DNA of 64,000 bases from Ruegeria denitrificans (GTDB lineage Bacteria > Pseudomonadota > Alphaproteobacteria > Rhodobacterales > Rhodobacteraceae). The notes beneath the pieces were generated by a model, which was not told the DNA's origin, made no database searches, and saw only the letters and a program-made list of their open reading frames with translations. Below are positions 35,105-44,494 of this stretch, piece by piece. Every line of letters starts with the position of its first letter. Position 1 is the first letter of the stretch. The stretch is taken from positions 124,001 to 188,000 of the forward strand of contig NZ_CYUD01000003.1 of assembly GCF_001458295.1 (NCBI RefSeq). Direction: 5' to 3'. A program made the translations under genes and the position numbers.

Positions 35105-36295
35105 ATGAGCGAAAGCTGGAAAAAACGCACCCAAGCCGTCCATGGCGGCATCCGTCGCAGTCAATATAATGAGGTCAGCGAGGCGATTTTCCTGACCCAA
35201 GGGTTCGTCTACGACAATGCTGAACAGGCCGAGGCGCGGTTCCTGGAATGCGGCCCGGATGACTTCATCTATGCCCGCTATGGCAACCCCACCGTGTCGA
35301 TGTTCGAGCAGCGCATCGCAGCGCTGGAAGGGGGCGAGGACGCATTCGCCACGGCCTCCGGTATGGCGGCTGTGAATGGTGCGCTGACTTCAATTTTGAA
35401 GGCGGGCGACCATATCGTTTCGGCAAAGGCGCTGTTTGGTTCGTGTCTCTATATCGTCGAGACCATCCTGACCCGGTTCGGGGTGGACGTCACCTATGTG
35501 GACGGCACCGATCTGGAACAATGGAAGGCAGCCATCCGGACGGACACCAAGGCGGTGTTCTTCGAATCCATGTCGAACCCGACTCTTGAAGTGATTGATA
35601 TTGCCTCTGTTGCCGAGCTGGCCCACGCGGCCGGAGCGCTGGTGATTGTGGACAATGTCTTTTCCACTCCGGTGTTTTCGCGCGCCATCGAGCAAGGTGC
35701 GGATGTGGTGATCTATTCCGCGACCAAACATATCGACGGGCAGGGTCGTGCATTGGGTGGTGTCATCATCGGCACCAAAGACTTCATCCGCGGTACGGTC
35801 GAGCCCTACATGAAGCACACCGGCGGCGCGCTCAGTCCGTTCAACGCCTGGATCATGCTAAAAGGTATTGAGACAATGACGCTGCGGGTCAATGCGCAGG
35901 CTGAGACGGCTCAGATCTTGGCTGAAGCACTGGAAGGACATGCTGCGCTGGAGCGCACCTTGTATCCCGGTCTGAAAACGCATCCGCAGAATGCACTGGT
36001 TCAGTCACAGCTGGGCGGCAAGGGCGGCACCGTTCTGGCACTGGACATCAACGGCGGGAAAAAGGCCGCGTTTGCCTTCCTCAACGCGCTGACGATTCCC
36101 GTGATCTCGAACAACCTGGGCGACACCAAGTCGATTGCAACGCATCCGGCGACCACGACGCACCAGCGTCTGAGCGATGAGCAGAAAGACGAGCTGAGCA
36201 TCACGCCAGGTCTGATCCGCCTGTCCATCGGTCTGGAAGACTCTGGCGATCTGCTGGCCGATATCAAGCAGGCGCTGGACGTTTCGCAGCGATAA
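35105..36295 (+). CDS. metZ: O-succinylhomoserine sulfhydrylase
   Basis: MetZ makes homocysteine directly from O-succinylhomoserine and sulfide in methionine synthesis. The 396-residue PLP enzyme of the Cys/Met family begins WKKRTQAVHGGIRRSQYNEVSEAIFLTQGF; the PLP lysine lies in IYSATKHIDGQGRALGG near residue 210, and YARYGNPTVSMFEQRIAALEG is typical of the family. GIRRSQYNEVSEA and the riboswitch in front support MetZ rather than cystathionine gamma-synthase. A GAGAGGA box is well placed before the ATG. The gene is followed by an 11-base-stem terminator. Confidence 0.95.
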   Translation: MSESWKKRTQAVHGGIRRSQYNEVSEAIFLTQGFVYDNAEQAEARFLECGPDDFIYARYGNPTVSMFEQRIAALEGGEDAFATASGMAAVNGALTSILKAGDHIVSAKALFGSCLYIVETILTRFGVDVTYVDGTDLEQWKAAIRTDTKAVFFESMSNPTLEVIDIASVAELAHAAGALVIVDNVFSTPVFSRAIEQGADVVIYSATKHIDGQGRALGGVIIGTKDFIRGTVEPYMKHTGGALSPFNAWIMLKGIETMTLRVNAQAETAQILAEALEGHAALERTLYPGLKTHPQNALVQSQLGGKGGTVLALDINGGKKAAFAFLNALTIPVISNNLGDTKSIATHPATTTHQRLSDEQKDELSITPGLIRLSIGLEDSGDLLADIKQALDVSQR

Positions 36296-36314
36296 ATCCG
36301 TATTCACGTTGACG

Positions 36315-36341
36315 CACAGGGCGCAGGTGTTGCGCCCTGTG
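36315..36341 (+). terminator. Rho-independent-type terminator after metZ
   Basis: Perfect 11-base stem CACAGGGCGCA / TGCGCCCTGTG with a five-base loop, followed by TTAATATT. It lies 20 bases after the metZ stop codon. Confidence 0.8.
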
Positions 36342-36441
36342 TTAATATTCATCCAGGCTTTGTTTTTGCGCGTATAAGGTTAGACTGGAAAATCTGCCGA
36401 TCCCGTATATATTCCGGCGACCAACCAAGGAGCCCCGTTCG

Positions 36442-37545
36442 ATGAACGTGCACCCCCGCAGCATTGAAGACGCACCTGATAAAGATGACGCCGCCGCCGC
36501 GCTGAAGACGCTGCGCAAATGGGCCGAGTCCGCGACCGAAGCTGAAATCAGTCAGCTTGATCCGGCTGTTGCGCGTCTGGTGCCCGGGGTTGTTCCGGTG
36601 AATTACCCTTCGCTGTCGCGGGAATATGCCGAGAACTTCAAAGTTGATGCAGCCTATCGTGCATCACTGCCGGACCTACAGAACGGGCCATCCAGCCTGA
36701 TCCGTGGGGCCAAACAGCAAATTCAGCATGTAGGCATTTCCAATTTCCGCCTGCCGATCCGGTTTCACCGTAAGCATGGTGACGACCTGACGCTTGAGAC
36801 TTCGGTCACCGGTACCGTCAGTCTTGAGGCGGAAAAGAAGGGCATAAACATGTCCCGCATCATGCGTTCGTTCTACAAACATGCCGAGCGCACGTTCAGC
36901 TTTGAAGTCATTGAAGCCGCGCTGAACGACTATATGACCGATCTGGACAGTTTTGATGCACGGATACAGATGCGATTTTCTTACCCGGACCGGGTGGAAA
37001 GCTTGCGCTCGGGGCTGGCGGGGTATCAATACTACGACATCGCGCTGGAGTTGGTGGAACAAAACGGCGTGCGCCAGAAGATTATCCACCTGGATTACGT
37101 TTATTCTTCGACTTGCCCATGTTCGCTTGAGCTGAGCGAACACGCGCGGTCTACGCGAGGGCAATTGGCGACGCCGCATTCTCAGCGTTCTGTCGCGCGG
37201 ATTTCCGTTGTTTTGGATTGCGAGGCGGATTGCCTGTGGTTCGAGGACCTGATCGCATTGTGCCGTCGTGCGGTGCCGACGGAAACGCAGGTGATGGTCA
37301 AACGCGAGGATGAACAAGCCTTTGCCGAGTTGAACGCTGCCAATCCGATCTTTGTCGAAGATGCCGCACGTCTGTTCTGCGCCGAACTTCTGGCCGATCA
37401 TCATGTTGGTGATTTCCGGGTGGTGGCCAGCCATCAGGAAAGCCTGCACAGCCATGACGCAGTGTCGGTTCTGACCGAGGGGCCAACTTTTGTTTCGCCC
37501 AGTCTGGACCCCCGGCTATTCACGACCCTGTTCCACGTCGGGTAA
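36442..37545 (+). CDS. folE2: GTP cyclohydrolase FolE2 (type IB)
   Basis: FolE2 turns GTP into dihydroneopterin triphosphate, the first step of folate (and queuosine) synthesis, and unlike FolE can use metals other than zinc. The 367-residue length is typical. The catalytic cysteine and neighbours are in YSSTCPCSLELSEHAR near residue 220, and GISNFRLPIRFHRK and NMSRIMRSFYKH are family signatures. A perfect AAGGAG lies eight bases before the ATG. FolE2 genes are often controlled by Zur; I see no convincing Zur palindrome in the 100 bases upstream. folB and folP lie 17 kb away in this window. Confidence 0.96.
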   Translation: MNVHPRSIEDAPDKDDAAAALKTLRKWAESATEAEISQLDPAVARLVPGVVPVNYPSLSREYAENFKVDAAYRASLPDLQNGPSSLIRGAKQQIQHVGISNFRLPIRFHRKHGDDLTLETSVTGTVSLEAEKKGINMSRIMRSFYKHAERTFSFEVIEAALNDYMTDLDSFDARIQMRFSYPDRVESLRSGLAGYQYYDIALELVEQNGVRQKIIHLDYVYSSTCPCSLELSEHARSTRGQLATPHSQRSVARISVVLDCEADCLWFEDLIALCRRAVPTETQVMVKREDEQAFAELNAANPIFVEDAARLFCAELLADHHVGDFRVVASHQESLHSHDAVSVLTEGPTFVSPSLDPRLFTTLFHVG

Positions 37546-37801
37546 GTCTCAATTTGATCCAATTGGCGAAATTTTGCCGCACCGCAGCAAAATTTCTGCA
37601 CCCGCAGTGTGTTTCGCGCTAGACTGGCGTGGAATGCAGCCGTGGTGTGTGTGCCTGCCAGCCCTCAGACCACTCTGATAGGAAGCCGTGACGTGCGACG
37701 CCCGGGGATTTCAGGTCTTGTACATCCGTCCCAGAGAACGGGGCGGGGCAGGATCGTTCTTTCCTTTGAAGGTTGCATCGCTTTTACAGGAGATATGACT
37801 C

Positions 37802-38488
37802 ATGAATCCGATTACCCAACCGCTTGAGTTTCAGGCGGCGGCTATTCGAATGGCCGGTTACGCGGTCAGTAACCAACTGAAGATCATGCAAATATTGGCA
37901 AACTCGGCCATGGAGTTGCCTTTCGTTCCAGTGCAGGCCCTGCATGCGTCATGCTCGGCTCCCGCGTCGGCAGAGAAGAAGCCCGAGTTCAAGTCCAAAG
38001 CTGCAGTTACCAAGCCAACGGCGAAAGCCAAGCCGAAACCCAAGCCGAGCGTTCAGGCCAAGAGGAAAACGACTCCTAAAGCCGAATCGCCAATGCCATC
38101 GGTGGCAAAAACGGCGGCCAAGCCCACAGTTACAAAGACTGAGCCTAAAGTCGTAGCTGCCAAGGCCGAGGTGAAACCCGTCCTGCCCAAACCTGCGGCA
38201 CCAAAAGCAACGGCCAAACCTGCGGCACCAAAAGCAACGGCCAAACCTGCGGCACCAAAAGCAGCGGCCAAGCCTGCTGCGCCAAAAGCAATGGCCAAGC
38301 CTGCTGCGCCCAAGGCACATGCCGCGAAACCGGCTGCACCTGCGACAACGCCGACAAGCCCAAAAGTTGCGGTTAAGCCAGTGGCGCCCTTGGCGAGCAC
38401 AACCAAACCTTCGGCACCTCAAAGCCGAACGCGCGCGCCTTCGAAACCACCCGTGATGCCCACACCCGTCAGCAAAACCGACGAGTAA
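37802..38488 (+). CDS. Ala/Pro/Lys-repeat protein with a phasin-like N-terminus
   Basis: A 228-residue protein. The first 45 residues (TQPLEFQAAAIRMAGYAVSN ... MQILANSAMELPFV) form an amphipathic helix resembling the start of phasins or other granule-associated proteins. From residue 55 to the end it is Lys/Ala/Pro-rich, strongly basic and disordered, like a histone H1 tail. Five tandem nine-residue units KPAAPKATA/AAA/AMA/AHA lie at about residues 130-174 and come from 27-base DNA repeats (38189-38323). An AGGAG box precedes the ATG. A role in nucleic-acid or PHB-granule binding is possible but not shown. Confidence 0.75.
   Translation: MNPITQPLEFQAAAIRMAGYAVSNQLKIMQILANSAMELPFVPVQALHASCSAPASAEKKPEFKSKAAVTKPTAKAKPKPKPSVQAKRKTTPKAESPMPSVAKTAAKPTVTKTEPKVVAAKAEVKPVLPKPAAPKATAKPAAPKATAKPAAPKAAAKPAAPKAMAKPAAPKAHAAKPAAPATTPTSPKVAVKPVAPLASTTKPSAPQSRTRAPSKPPVMPTPVSKTDE
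38189..38323 (+). repeat. Five tandem 27-base repeats inside the Ala/Pro/Lys-rich gene
   Basis: Units begin at 38189, 38216, 38243, 38270 and 38297. The first two are identical, the third differs by one base, and the fourth and fifth have several third-position and a few coding changes. Each encodes KPAAPKA plus two variable residues. Near-identity of neighbouring units points to recent slippage or unequal crossing-over, so the number probably varies between strains. Confidence 0.92.
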
Positions 38489-38538
38489 ACGGGACATCCG
38501 CTTGACACAGTCGTGCAGGCGCGCCAACGCTGCGCCTC

Positions 38539-39987
38539 ATGACGGACATGCGCCCGGTTGGATATGTGATTGGCCTGTTGGTCGCCATTCTTGGGGCGAC
38601 CATGATGCTGCCCTTGCTTGCGGATCTCATCGAAGGCCGCGGCGAATGGCATGTGTTTCTGGAAAGTGGCATCATCACCATGCTGACGGGCATTGTTCTG
38701 TCCATCAGCTGTTCGAACGGGGTGGGCGAAGGTCTGACTATCCGTCAGACCTTTTTGCTGACCACCGGTGTCTGGGTAGCGCTGCCCTTTTTCGGTGCAA
38801 TCCCGTTTCTTTTTGGCGAGACCGAGCTGCGCTTTGTTGACGCCTATTTCGAAGCGATGTCGGGTCTGACAACCACTGGTTCGACCGTCATCTCCGGACT
38901 TGATGATCTGCCACAGGGCTTGCTGCTGTGGCGTGGGTTGTTGCAATGGCTGGGCGGCATCGGCATCATTGTTGTCGCCATGGTGTTCCTGCCCGAACTT
39001 CGCGTGGGGGGGATGCAAATCTTCCGGTCGGAAGGTTTTGAAACCATGGGGAAAATCCTGCCACGCGCGCAAGAGATCGCGGGGCAGATTTCCCTGATCT
39101 ACGTTTTTCTGACCTTTGTATGCATGCTCGTCTATACCGGTTTGGGGATGGGCTTCTTTGACGCCATCGTGCATGCGATGACAACGATCGCGACCGGAGG
39201 TTTTTCGAACTATGATACGTCCTTCGCCAGCTTTTCCGGACCGACGGAATATGCAGCGGCGGTCTTTATGATCCTCGCGGCGTTACCCTTCGTGCGTTAC
39301 GTTCAGTTTGCCAACGGCAACACAAACTCTCTGTGGCAGGACAGCCAAATACAGACCTTCCTTGTGACGATCCTTGTGTTGGTCGTGGTCATGGCAGTGT
39401 TTCTGACCACGGTCTTTCCGCATCATTGGGAACAGGCGTTTCGGGAATCGCTGTTCAACATCACGTCGATCATTTCAGGCACAGGTTATGCCAGCGTCGA
39501 CTATATGACCTGGGGCAGCTTCCCGGTCATGCTGTTCTTTCTGATCGGCTTGATCGGCGGTTGCGCGGGCTCGACTGCCTGTTCGATCAAGATTTTCCGG
39601 TATCAGTTGCTGTTTGCGTCGATCAAAACCCAAATTCGTCGCATCCGCTCGCCCCACGGTGTCTTTACCCCGCAATATGGCGGACGCACGATCGGGACGG
39701 ATGTTCTGACCTCGGTGATGAGCTTTTTCATGTTCTTCGTGCTGTCGTTGGGCGTGCTGGCCTGGGCGCTTGCGCTGACAGGGCTGGATTTCATCACTTC
39801 GGTTTCGGGGGCTGCGACGGCACTGGCCAATGTGGGACCGGGGCTGGGCAGCCAGATCGGCCCAGCAGGGAATTTTGCCGAGTTGAATGACACTGCCAAA
39901 TGGCTGTTGTCCATCGGCATGCTTGTCGGACGGCTGGAGTTGCTGGCCGTCTACGCGTTGTTTACCGTCCAATTCTGGAGAAATTGA
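38539..39987 (+). CDS. trkH: TrkH-family potassium uptake protein
   Basis: TrkH is the membrane channel/transport subunit of the Trk K+ uptake system. The 482-residue protein has four pore-type repeats with selectivity-like turns: MSGLTTTGSTV, MTTIATGGFSN, SIISGTGYASVD and SAATALANVGPGLG, the usual degenerate glycine filters. The sequence from LGGIGIIVVAMVFLPELRVGG matches the family. The partner TrkA is not in the window. The ATG at 38539 has a poor ribosome site. Its stop overlaps the start of the next gene by one base (TGATG at 39985-39989). Confidence 0.94.
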   Translation: MTDMRPVGYVIGLLVAILGATMMLPLLADLIEGRGEWHVFLESGIITMLTGIVLSISCSNGVGEGLTIRQTFLLTTGVWVALPFFGAIPFLFGETELRFVDAYFEAMSGLTTTGSTVISGLDDLPQGLLLWRGLLQWLGGIGIIVVAMVFLPELRVGGMQIFRSEGFETMGKILPRAQEIAGQISLIYVFLTFVCMLVYTGLGMGFFDAIVHAMTTIATGGFSNYDTSFASFSGPTEYAAAVFMILAALPFVRYVQFANGNTNSLWQDSQIQTFLVTILVLVVVMAVFLTTVFPHHWEQAFRESLFNITSIISGTGYASVDYMTWGSFPVMLFFLIGLIGGCAGSTACSIKIFRYQLLFASIKTQIRRIRSPHGVFTPQYGGRTIGTDVLTSVMSFFMFFVLSLGVLAWALALTGLDFITSVSGAATALANVGPGLGSQIGPAGNFAELNDTAKWLLSIGMLVGRLELLAVYALFTVQFWRN

Positions 39988-41561
39988 TGGAAAGACCCTT
40001 GGGTGCCCAGATATCGCATATGTTGAAAGATCGGGGTGTTGACGTGATTTTCGGCATCCCCGGTGTTCACAATCAGGAAATGTATCGCGGCATCGAAGAG
40101 GCAGGCATCACGCATGTACTGGCCCGGCACGAACAGGGGGCGGGTTTCATGGCTGATGGCTATGCCCGCGCAACCGGCAAGCCGGGCGTGGCCTATGTGA
40201 TCACCGGGCCGGGGCTGTGCAATATCATGACACCGATGGGGCAGGCCTATGCGGATTCGGTGCCCTTGTTGGTGATGTCGTCGTGTCTGGACGAAACACA
40301 GGCGGTGCATGGGCAATTGCATCAGATGAAGGATCAACGCGGGGCGGCTGAAACCGTGACTGACTGGTCGCGGCAGGCCAATTCCGCACAGGCCGCCTAT
40401 GGGTTGGTCGAGTGCGCCTTTGAAGAATTCGAACTGTCCCGCCCGCGCCCCAAACATATTCAGGTACCGATTGCCCAGCTTGAAGCCGATGCCGACCCTG
40501 CGCCATTTCCCAATCAGCCGGGGTTGCGCACCAAGGTTTTGCCGCCCGATATTGCTCCGGTCATGTCTTTGTTGAATATCGCGCGCAGACCGCTGTTCAT
40601 TCTGGGTGGCGGGGCGCGCTCCAATCTGTGGCGGCAAATTTTGACAGAACTGGGCGCGGCCTGTTTCACAACATTTGCCGGGCGCGGGATGGCCGGGCAG
40701 GGCTATGCGCTGGATTTTGGCGCCATGCTGACGCGCCCCGGCAGCGCCGAGGTGATCGGGTCCGCCGATCTGGTAATCGCGGTAGGCGCGGAACTGGGCG
40801 AGGTTGACCTGTGGCGCGACACGCTGGGGCACAGCACCCATCTGGTGCGCGTCGATCTTGATCCTAAGGTTCTGTCTGATCACCATCGTGCTGGCATCAA
40901 GCTGCAAGCCGATGGGGAAAGCTTTGCGCATGCCTTGTGGGGTGCGATTGACAAGGTGAAACCCGCAACGGGTTGGGCTCCGGAAGAAATCACCGAGGCG
41001 CGCAGACGCTGGCGCGCCGAGGTAGATGCCGAGCGGCCGAGAATCGTTCCGGTGCTTGATGCTCTGCGCGATGCCATGCCTGCGGATACGATGATCTATT
41101 CCGACATGACCCAAATCGCCTATACCGGGAAAGAGGTCTGGGATATGGCCTACCCCTATCACTGGCACCACCCAACCGGGTTTGGCACTTTGGGATATGG
41201 CTTGCCCGCTGGTATTGGCGGCGCGGTTGCCCGCCGGGGAAAACCAACAGCTGTGATCGCAGGGGATTATGGGTTTCACTATACAATGATGGAGCTTGGC
41301 GTAGCGGTCGAGCTGGGCCTTTCACTGCCCATTATCCTATGGGACAACGGCAAGCTGAAAGAGATCGAAGACAGTATGGTCCGAGGTCAGATCGCGCCGA
41401 ACGCGGTAATCGCCCAAAACCCGGATTTCTGCAAACTGGCCGAAGCTTTTGGGGCCCTGTCTGCCGCGCCCACTAGTTTGGCAGAGATGCAGGCTGCCGT
41501 ACGCGCTGCCTTTAATGCACCGGTTCCAACTCTGATCCGCATGACGCCTGATATCGTGTAG
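39987..41561 (+). CDS. ThDP-dependent decarboxylase/lyase, probably 5-guanidino-2-oxopentanoate decarboxylase type
   Basis: A 524-residue thiamine-diphosphate enzyme of the acetolactate-synthase superfamily. The catalytic glutamate is in VLARHEQGAGFMADGYARA near residue 50. The ThDP/Mg motif in the C-terminal third is GDYGFHYTMMELGVAVELGL, followed by LPIILWDNGKLKEI. Closest in pattern to AruI, which acts in the arginine transaminase pathway; acetolactate synthase is the common misannotation. It starts at the ATG at 39987, coupled to trkH by a one-base overlap, an odd partner. No aruH transaminase gene is near. A terminator follows at 41570-41593. Confidence 0.82.
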   Translation: MERPLGAQISHMLKDRGVDVIFGIPGVHNQEMYRGIEEAGITHVLARHEQGAGFMADGYARATGKPGVAYVITGPGLCNIMTPMGQAYADSVPLLVMSSCLDETQAVHGQLHQMKDQRGAAETVTDWSRQANSAQAAYGLVECAFEEFELSRPRPKHIQVPIAQLEADADPAPFPNQPGLRTKVLPPDIAPVMSLLNIARRPLFILGGGARSNLWRQILTELGAACFTTFAGRGMAGQGYALDFGAMLTRPGSAEVIGSADLVIAVGAELGEVDLWRDTLGHSTHLVRVDLDPKVLSDHHRAGIKLQADGESFAHALWGAIDKVKPATGWAPEEITEARRRWRAEVDAERPRIVPVLDALRDAMPADTMIYSDMTQIAYTGKEVWDMAYPYHWHHPTGFGTLGYGLPAGIGGAVARRGKPTAVIAGDYGFHYTMMELGVAVELGLSLPIILWDNGKLKEIEDSMVRGQIAPNAVIAQNPDFCKLAEAFGALSAAPTSLAEMQAAVRAAFNAPVPTLIRMTPDIV

Positions 41562-41569
41562 CCACAAAA

Positions 41570-41593
41570 AACGCCGCCCAACGGGGCGGCGTT
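41570..41593. terminator. Rho-independent terminator, two-way
   Basis: Ten-base stem AACGCCGCCC / GGGCGGCGTT with an AACG loop, flanked by A5 upstream and CCTCTTTT downstream. It lies between the ThDP enzyme gene (plus) and the trypsin-fold gene (minus), which converge. Confidence 0.88.
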
Positions 41594-41611
41594 CCTCTTT
41601 TGCAGATCAAT

Positions 41612-43351
41612 TTAATCCCAACAATGCACCAGAACGGTCATGCCGTTGGCCCTGCGGCTGAGTTCATTGGGCGAGATCTCGGCGGTCGCTTGACCGGGTT
41701 GGCCTGACACGCCCGCCTGTTCAAGCGCGGCGTTCAACCGTTCCGCCGTGGCTGCCAAACTGACCGAAGCGGGCAGGGTGCGCCCGTCAGACGGGGTGGG
41801 CAACAGCATGCCGACAACTTGTCCGGCGCCGTCAAAAACAGGCCCACCCGCATCGCCCGGCTGAGCGGCCATCGCTAGACGTTTGACACCGTCTTCTCCG
41901 TTCAGGCCGCGCACGTCAGTGACCAGGCCATAGGTCAGCGTAGGAGCGCCCAGTGCGCCCTGATACGAAAAGCCCGACACTGCGACCTCGGATTGGATGC
42001 GCGGTTGATCGGTGCCAAATTCCGCGACGCTGATCGGCGCAAGGCTATTGCGGGGGCGGAGAACGGCTACGCCCAGATCAGCATCGGCCCAGGCGACCTG
42101 AACCTCTTGATCGTCGTTCAGGGTGATCCGGGTGCAGCTGTCGGTGGCCTCGGATACCGTCAGGATTGTACCGCTGGTATCGGTGAAAAAGCCGGACCGG
42201 GACAGGCGCGGCTTGCGGATTTGCAGGCCAGAAACAAGATCGATCCGTTGCTCGGCATTCGCCCCGGCCCCTGCGTCCAGAACAGCGCTGTTTGTGGTGA
42301 AGCTGGCCTTGAGCGCGGCCAGAACCCGTGCCCGGCGGGCCTCATCCCCTTCGGGCCAGACCAGCGTGAAGCCTTTGATCTGGCCGTCCTTCAGCGCGGC
42401 TTGGGTGTACGAGACAACACCGTTCCCGCGACCTTCCAGTGTAAAGCGATCGCCGCGCAGTTGTCGGGGCCCGTCCAGAGGAACGATCTCAAGCGACTGC
42501 ATCACCTCGTACAGGGCGCGCAGGGTGGCCTTGTCGCCTTGCTGACTGATCAGCAACGCCTTGGCATCCAAGTCAGTGGTGCCTTTGAAATGCGCAAAGG
42601 GGGCCTCATAGCGGTCAAAGGCAATAACATCCAATGGCAGGTCCAGATCAATCCCGGCCTGCGGGTCTGAATAACGCGCCATGCCGACGCTGATCAGCGG
42701 CGCGTTATAGTCATCCATTAGCGACTTGCGCTGCGCTGTTGTCAGAACGCCGGTTGCTTCAAAGCCGTTGAAACGCTGCCAGTCACCCATCGAACGGCGC
42801 GTGCCCTGACCAAAGGCACCGTCAATTGTGGCGTTATAAAACCCTGCGGCCTGCAAGGCTGTCTGCAAATTCCGACGCTCTTGCGCAGTAAGCAGGCGTT
42901 CGGACTGTAGGGCCTGCGACCGGGTTTCATCTGCGGGCTCAGCCGACAATCCCGAGACAGTCGCTTCGGGTTGTGGAGTGTTTTCGACGGGCGGCGCCAC
43001 CACGCCCCGGTCTAGGATGTTCGCCCCGACCGGCCAGAACTGCTGACCCAGAGAGCTGGTGAAGGCTATGTAGCTGTCAGCAGGTATCTGCCCTTCGGCC
43101 CGATAGACGTCCAGTACCTGCTGGGCATCACTGCGTAAATAAGGCCCGATAACAATGGCATACCAGCCAGAGTTCAGGCGAAATCCGTTTACGTCCGGCA
43201 GGAGGTTTGAATAAGCCTGCGCGCGCTCTTGTGCCTCGCGCAGCGAAGGGCGCGCCTCGACCTGAACCCAGACCCCAGCGTCCTGTTGCGCTGATACGGC
43301 GCCTGCGCCGATAGAAAATAGAAACAAAAATACAGTGAATATGCGTGTCAT
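41612..43351 (-). CDS. Exported trypsin-fold protein with peptidoglycan-binding-like domain, catalytic triad lost
   Basis: A 579-residue exported protein. A signal peptide (TRIFTVFLFLFSIGAGAVSAQQ) is followed by a SPOR-like segment (WVQVEARPSLREAQERAQAY ... WYAIVIGPY), a peptidoglycan-binding-type helical domain near residues 155-210 (LQTALQAAGFYNATIDGAFG, GTRRSMGDWQR), a middle domain, and a C-terminal trypsin-like domain from about residue 380. In that domain the usual TNAHVV is ILTVSEATDSC, so the His is missing, and GDSGGP is QPGDAGGPVFD, so the Ser is alanine; an Asp remains in DADLGVAVLRP. It is probably a pseudoprotease that binds rather than cuts. Confidence 0.85.
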   Translation of the reverse strand: MTRIFTVFLFLFSIGAGAVSAQQDAGVWVQVEARPSLREAQERAQAYSNLLPDVNGFRLNSGWYAIVIGPYLRSDAQQVLDVYRAEGQIPADSYIAFTSSLGQQFWPVGANILDRGVVAPPVENTPQPEATVSGLSAEPADETRSQALQSERLLTAQERRNLQTALQAAGFYNATIDGAFGQGTRRSMGDWQRFNGFEATGVLTTAQRKSLMDDYNAPLISVGMARYSDPQAGIDLDLPLDVIAFDRYEAPFAHFKGTTDLDAKALLISQQGDKATLRALYEVMQSLEIVPLDGPRQLRGDRFTLEGRGNGVVSYTQAALKDGQIKGFTLVWPEGDEARRARVLAALKASFTTNSAVLDAGAGANAEQRIDLVSGLQIRKPRLSRSGFFTDTSGTILTVSEATDSCTRITLNDDQEVQVAWADADLGVAVLRPRNSLAPISVAEFGTDQPRIQSEVAVSGFSYQGALGAPTLTYGLVTDVRGLNGEDGVKRLAMAAQPGDAGGPVFDGAGQVVGMLLPTPSDGRTLPASVSLAATAERLNAALEQAGVSGQPGQATAEISPNELSRRANGMTVLVHCWD

Positions 43352-43556
43352 TGTCTGCCCGTGTTCGCAGTGTTTTAGCTTTGCGGCAGACTACGCGAAT
43401 TGAACCGCAGAAAGCCATGCCTGGAATACGGGGAATTTCCAGTGTGGCGGTGCAGTGACAGCCTGACCCGATTGGCCCGTTGACGCCCCTTGGCCCCTTG
43501 CATAGGAAGGGCAAAACCGACCGGAACCGGGCGCAAACGTGCCCAAAGGGAATGTC

Positions 43557-44486
43557 ATGACCGAACCGTTCAGCGCACCACGTTCTTTTCAGGAAATTAT
43601 CCTGCGACTTCAGACCTATTGGGCCTCGAAGGGCTGCGCGATCCTGCAGCCCTATGACATGGAGGTTGGCGCAGGCACGTTCCACCCGGCCACCACGCTA
43701 CGCGCCTTGGGGTCAAAACCGTGGGCAGCGGCCTATGTGCAGCCCTCGCGCCGCCCGACCGATGGGCGGTACGGAGAAAACCCCAATCGGTTGCAGCATT
43801 ATTACCAGTACCAGGTACTGATCAAACCCAGCCCACCGGACTTGCAAGAGCTGTATTTGGGCAGTCTTCAGGCCATCGGTATCGACATGAATCTGCACGA
43901 CATCCGCTTTGTCGAAGATGACTGGGAAAGCCCAACTTTGGGTGCCTGGGGTCTGGGCTGGGAAGTCTGGTGCGACGGTATGGAAGTCAGCCAATTCACT
44001 TATTTCCAACAGGTTGGAGGCCACGATTGTGCGCCAGTTTCGGGTGAGCTGACATATGGTCTGGAGCGTCTTGCAATGTATGTGCTGGGCATTGATCACG
44101 TGATGGACATGCCCTTCAACGATCCGCAGTCGCCCAGCCCGCTGACCTATGGCGATATCTTCAAACAGACCGAAGAGGAATACGCCCGCTGGAACTTTGA
44201 CGTGGCCAACACCGAGGTTCTGCTGCGTCATTTCGAAGAGGCCGAGGTCGAATGCGCGGCCATTCTGGCGCAGGAACATGACGACCCCAAAACCGGCAAG
44301 CGTATTATCATGGCGCACCCGGCTTATGATCAGTGCATCAAGGCCAGCCACATCTTTAACCTTCTGGATGCGCGGGGCGTGATATCGGTTACGGAACGGC
44401 AGGCCTATATCGGCCGTGTGCGGGCGCTGGCCAAGCAATGCGCCGATGCGTTCGTGCAGACCGGGGCCGCCGGGTTCGAGGCCTGA
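43557..44486 (+). CDS. glyQ: Glycyl-tRNA synthetase alpha subunit
   Basis: GlyQ is the catalytic alpha subunit of the bacterial (alpha2-beta2) glycyl-tRNA synthetase. The 309-residue protein starts with the family [36 protein letters not shown] and has [28 protein letters not shown] (class II motif region) and [13 protein letters not shown] (motif 3). I choose the ATG at 43557, which fits family starts; a GTG 18 bases upstream is open. It is followed on the opposite strand by marC, then by DUF6446 and gltS, with glyS 2.5 kb further on. Confidence 0.98.
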   Translation: MTEPFSAPRSFQEIILRLQTYWASKGCAILQPYDMEVGAGTFHPATTLRALGSKPWAAAYVQPSRRPTDGRYGENPNRLQHYYQYQVLIKPSPPDLQELYLGSLQAIGIDMNLHDIRFVEDDWESPTLGAWGLGWEVWCDGMEVSQFTYFQQVGGHDCAPVSGELTYGLERLAMYVLGIDHVMDMPFNDPQSPSPLTYGDIFKQTEEEYARWNFDVANTEVLLRHFEEAEVECAAILAQEHDDPKTGKRIIMAHPAYDQCIKASHIFNLLDARGVISVTERQAYIGRVRALAKQCADAFVQTGAAGFEA

Positions 44487-44494
44487 TGGCGCGC

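Noticed and set aside
36342..36441. Zur box in front of folE2
   Set aside because: No palindrome resembling the Zur consensus was seen in the 100 bases upstream.
38189..38323. Possible CRISPR array from the regular 27-base repeats
   Set aside because: Units are directly adjacent without spacers and keep a reading frame, so they are coding tandem repeats.
37949..38527. Arg/Cys/Gly-rich frame opposite the Ala/Pro/Lys repeat gene
   Set aside because: The repeat structure is simply the complement of the plus-strand repeats; no start region or ribosome site supports it.
39951..41279. A 442-codon open frame on minus
   Set aside because: Antisense to the ThDP enzyme gene, with composition typical for shadows.
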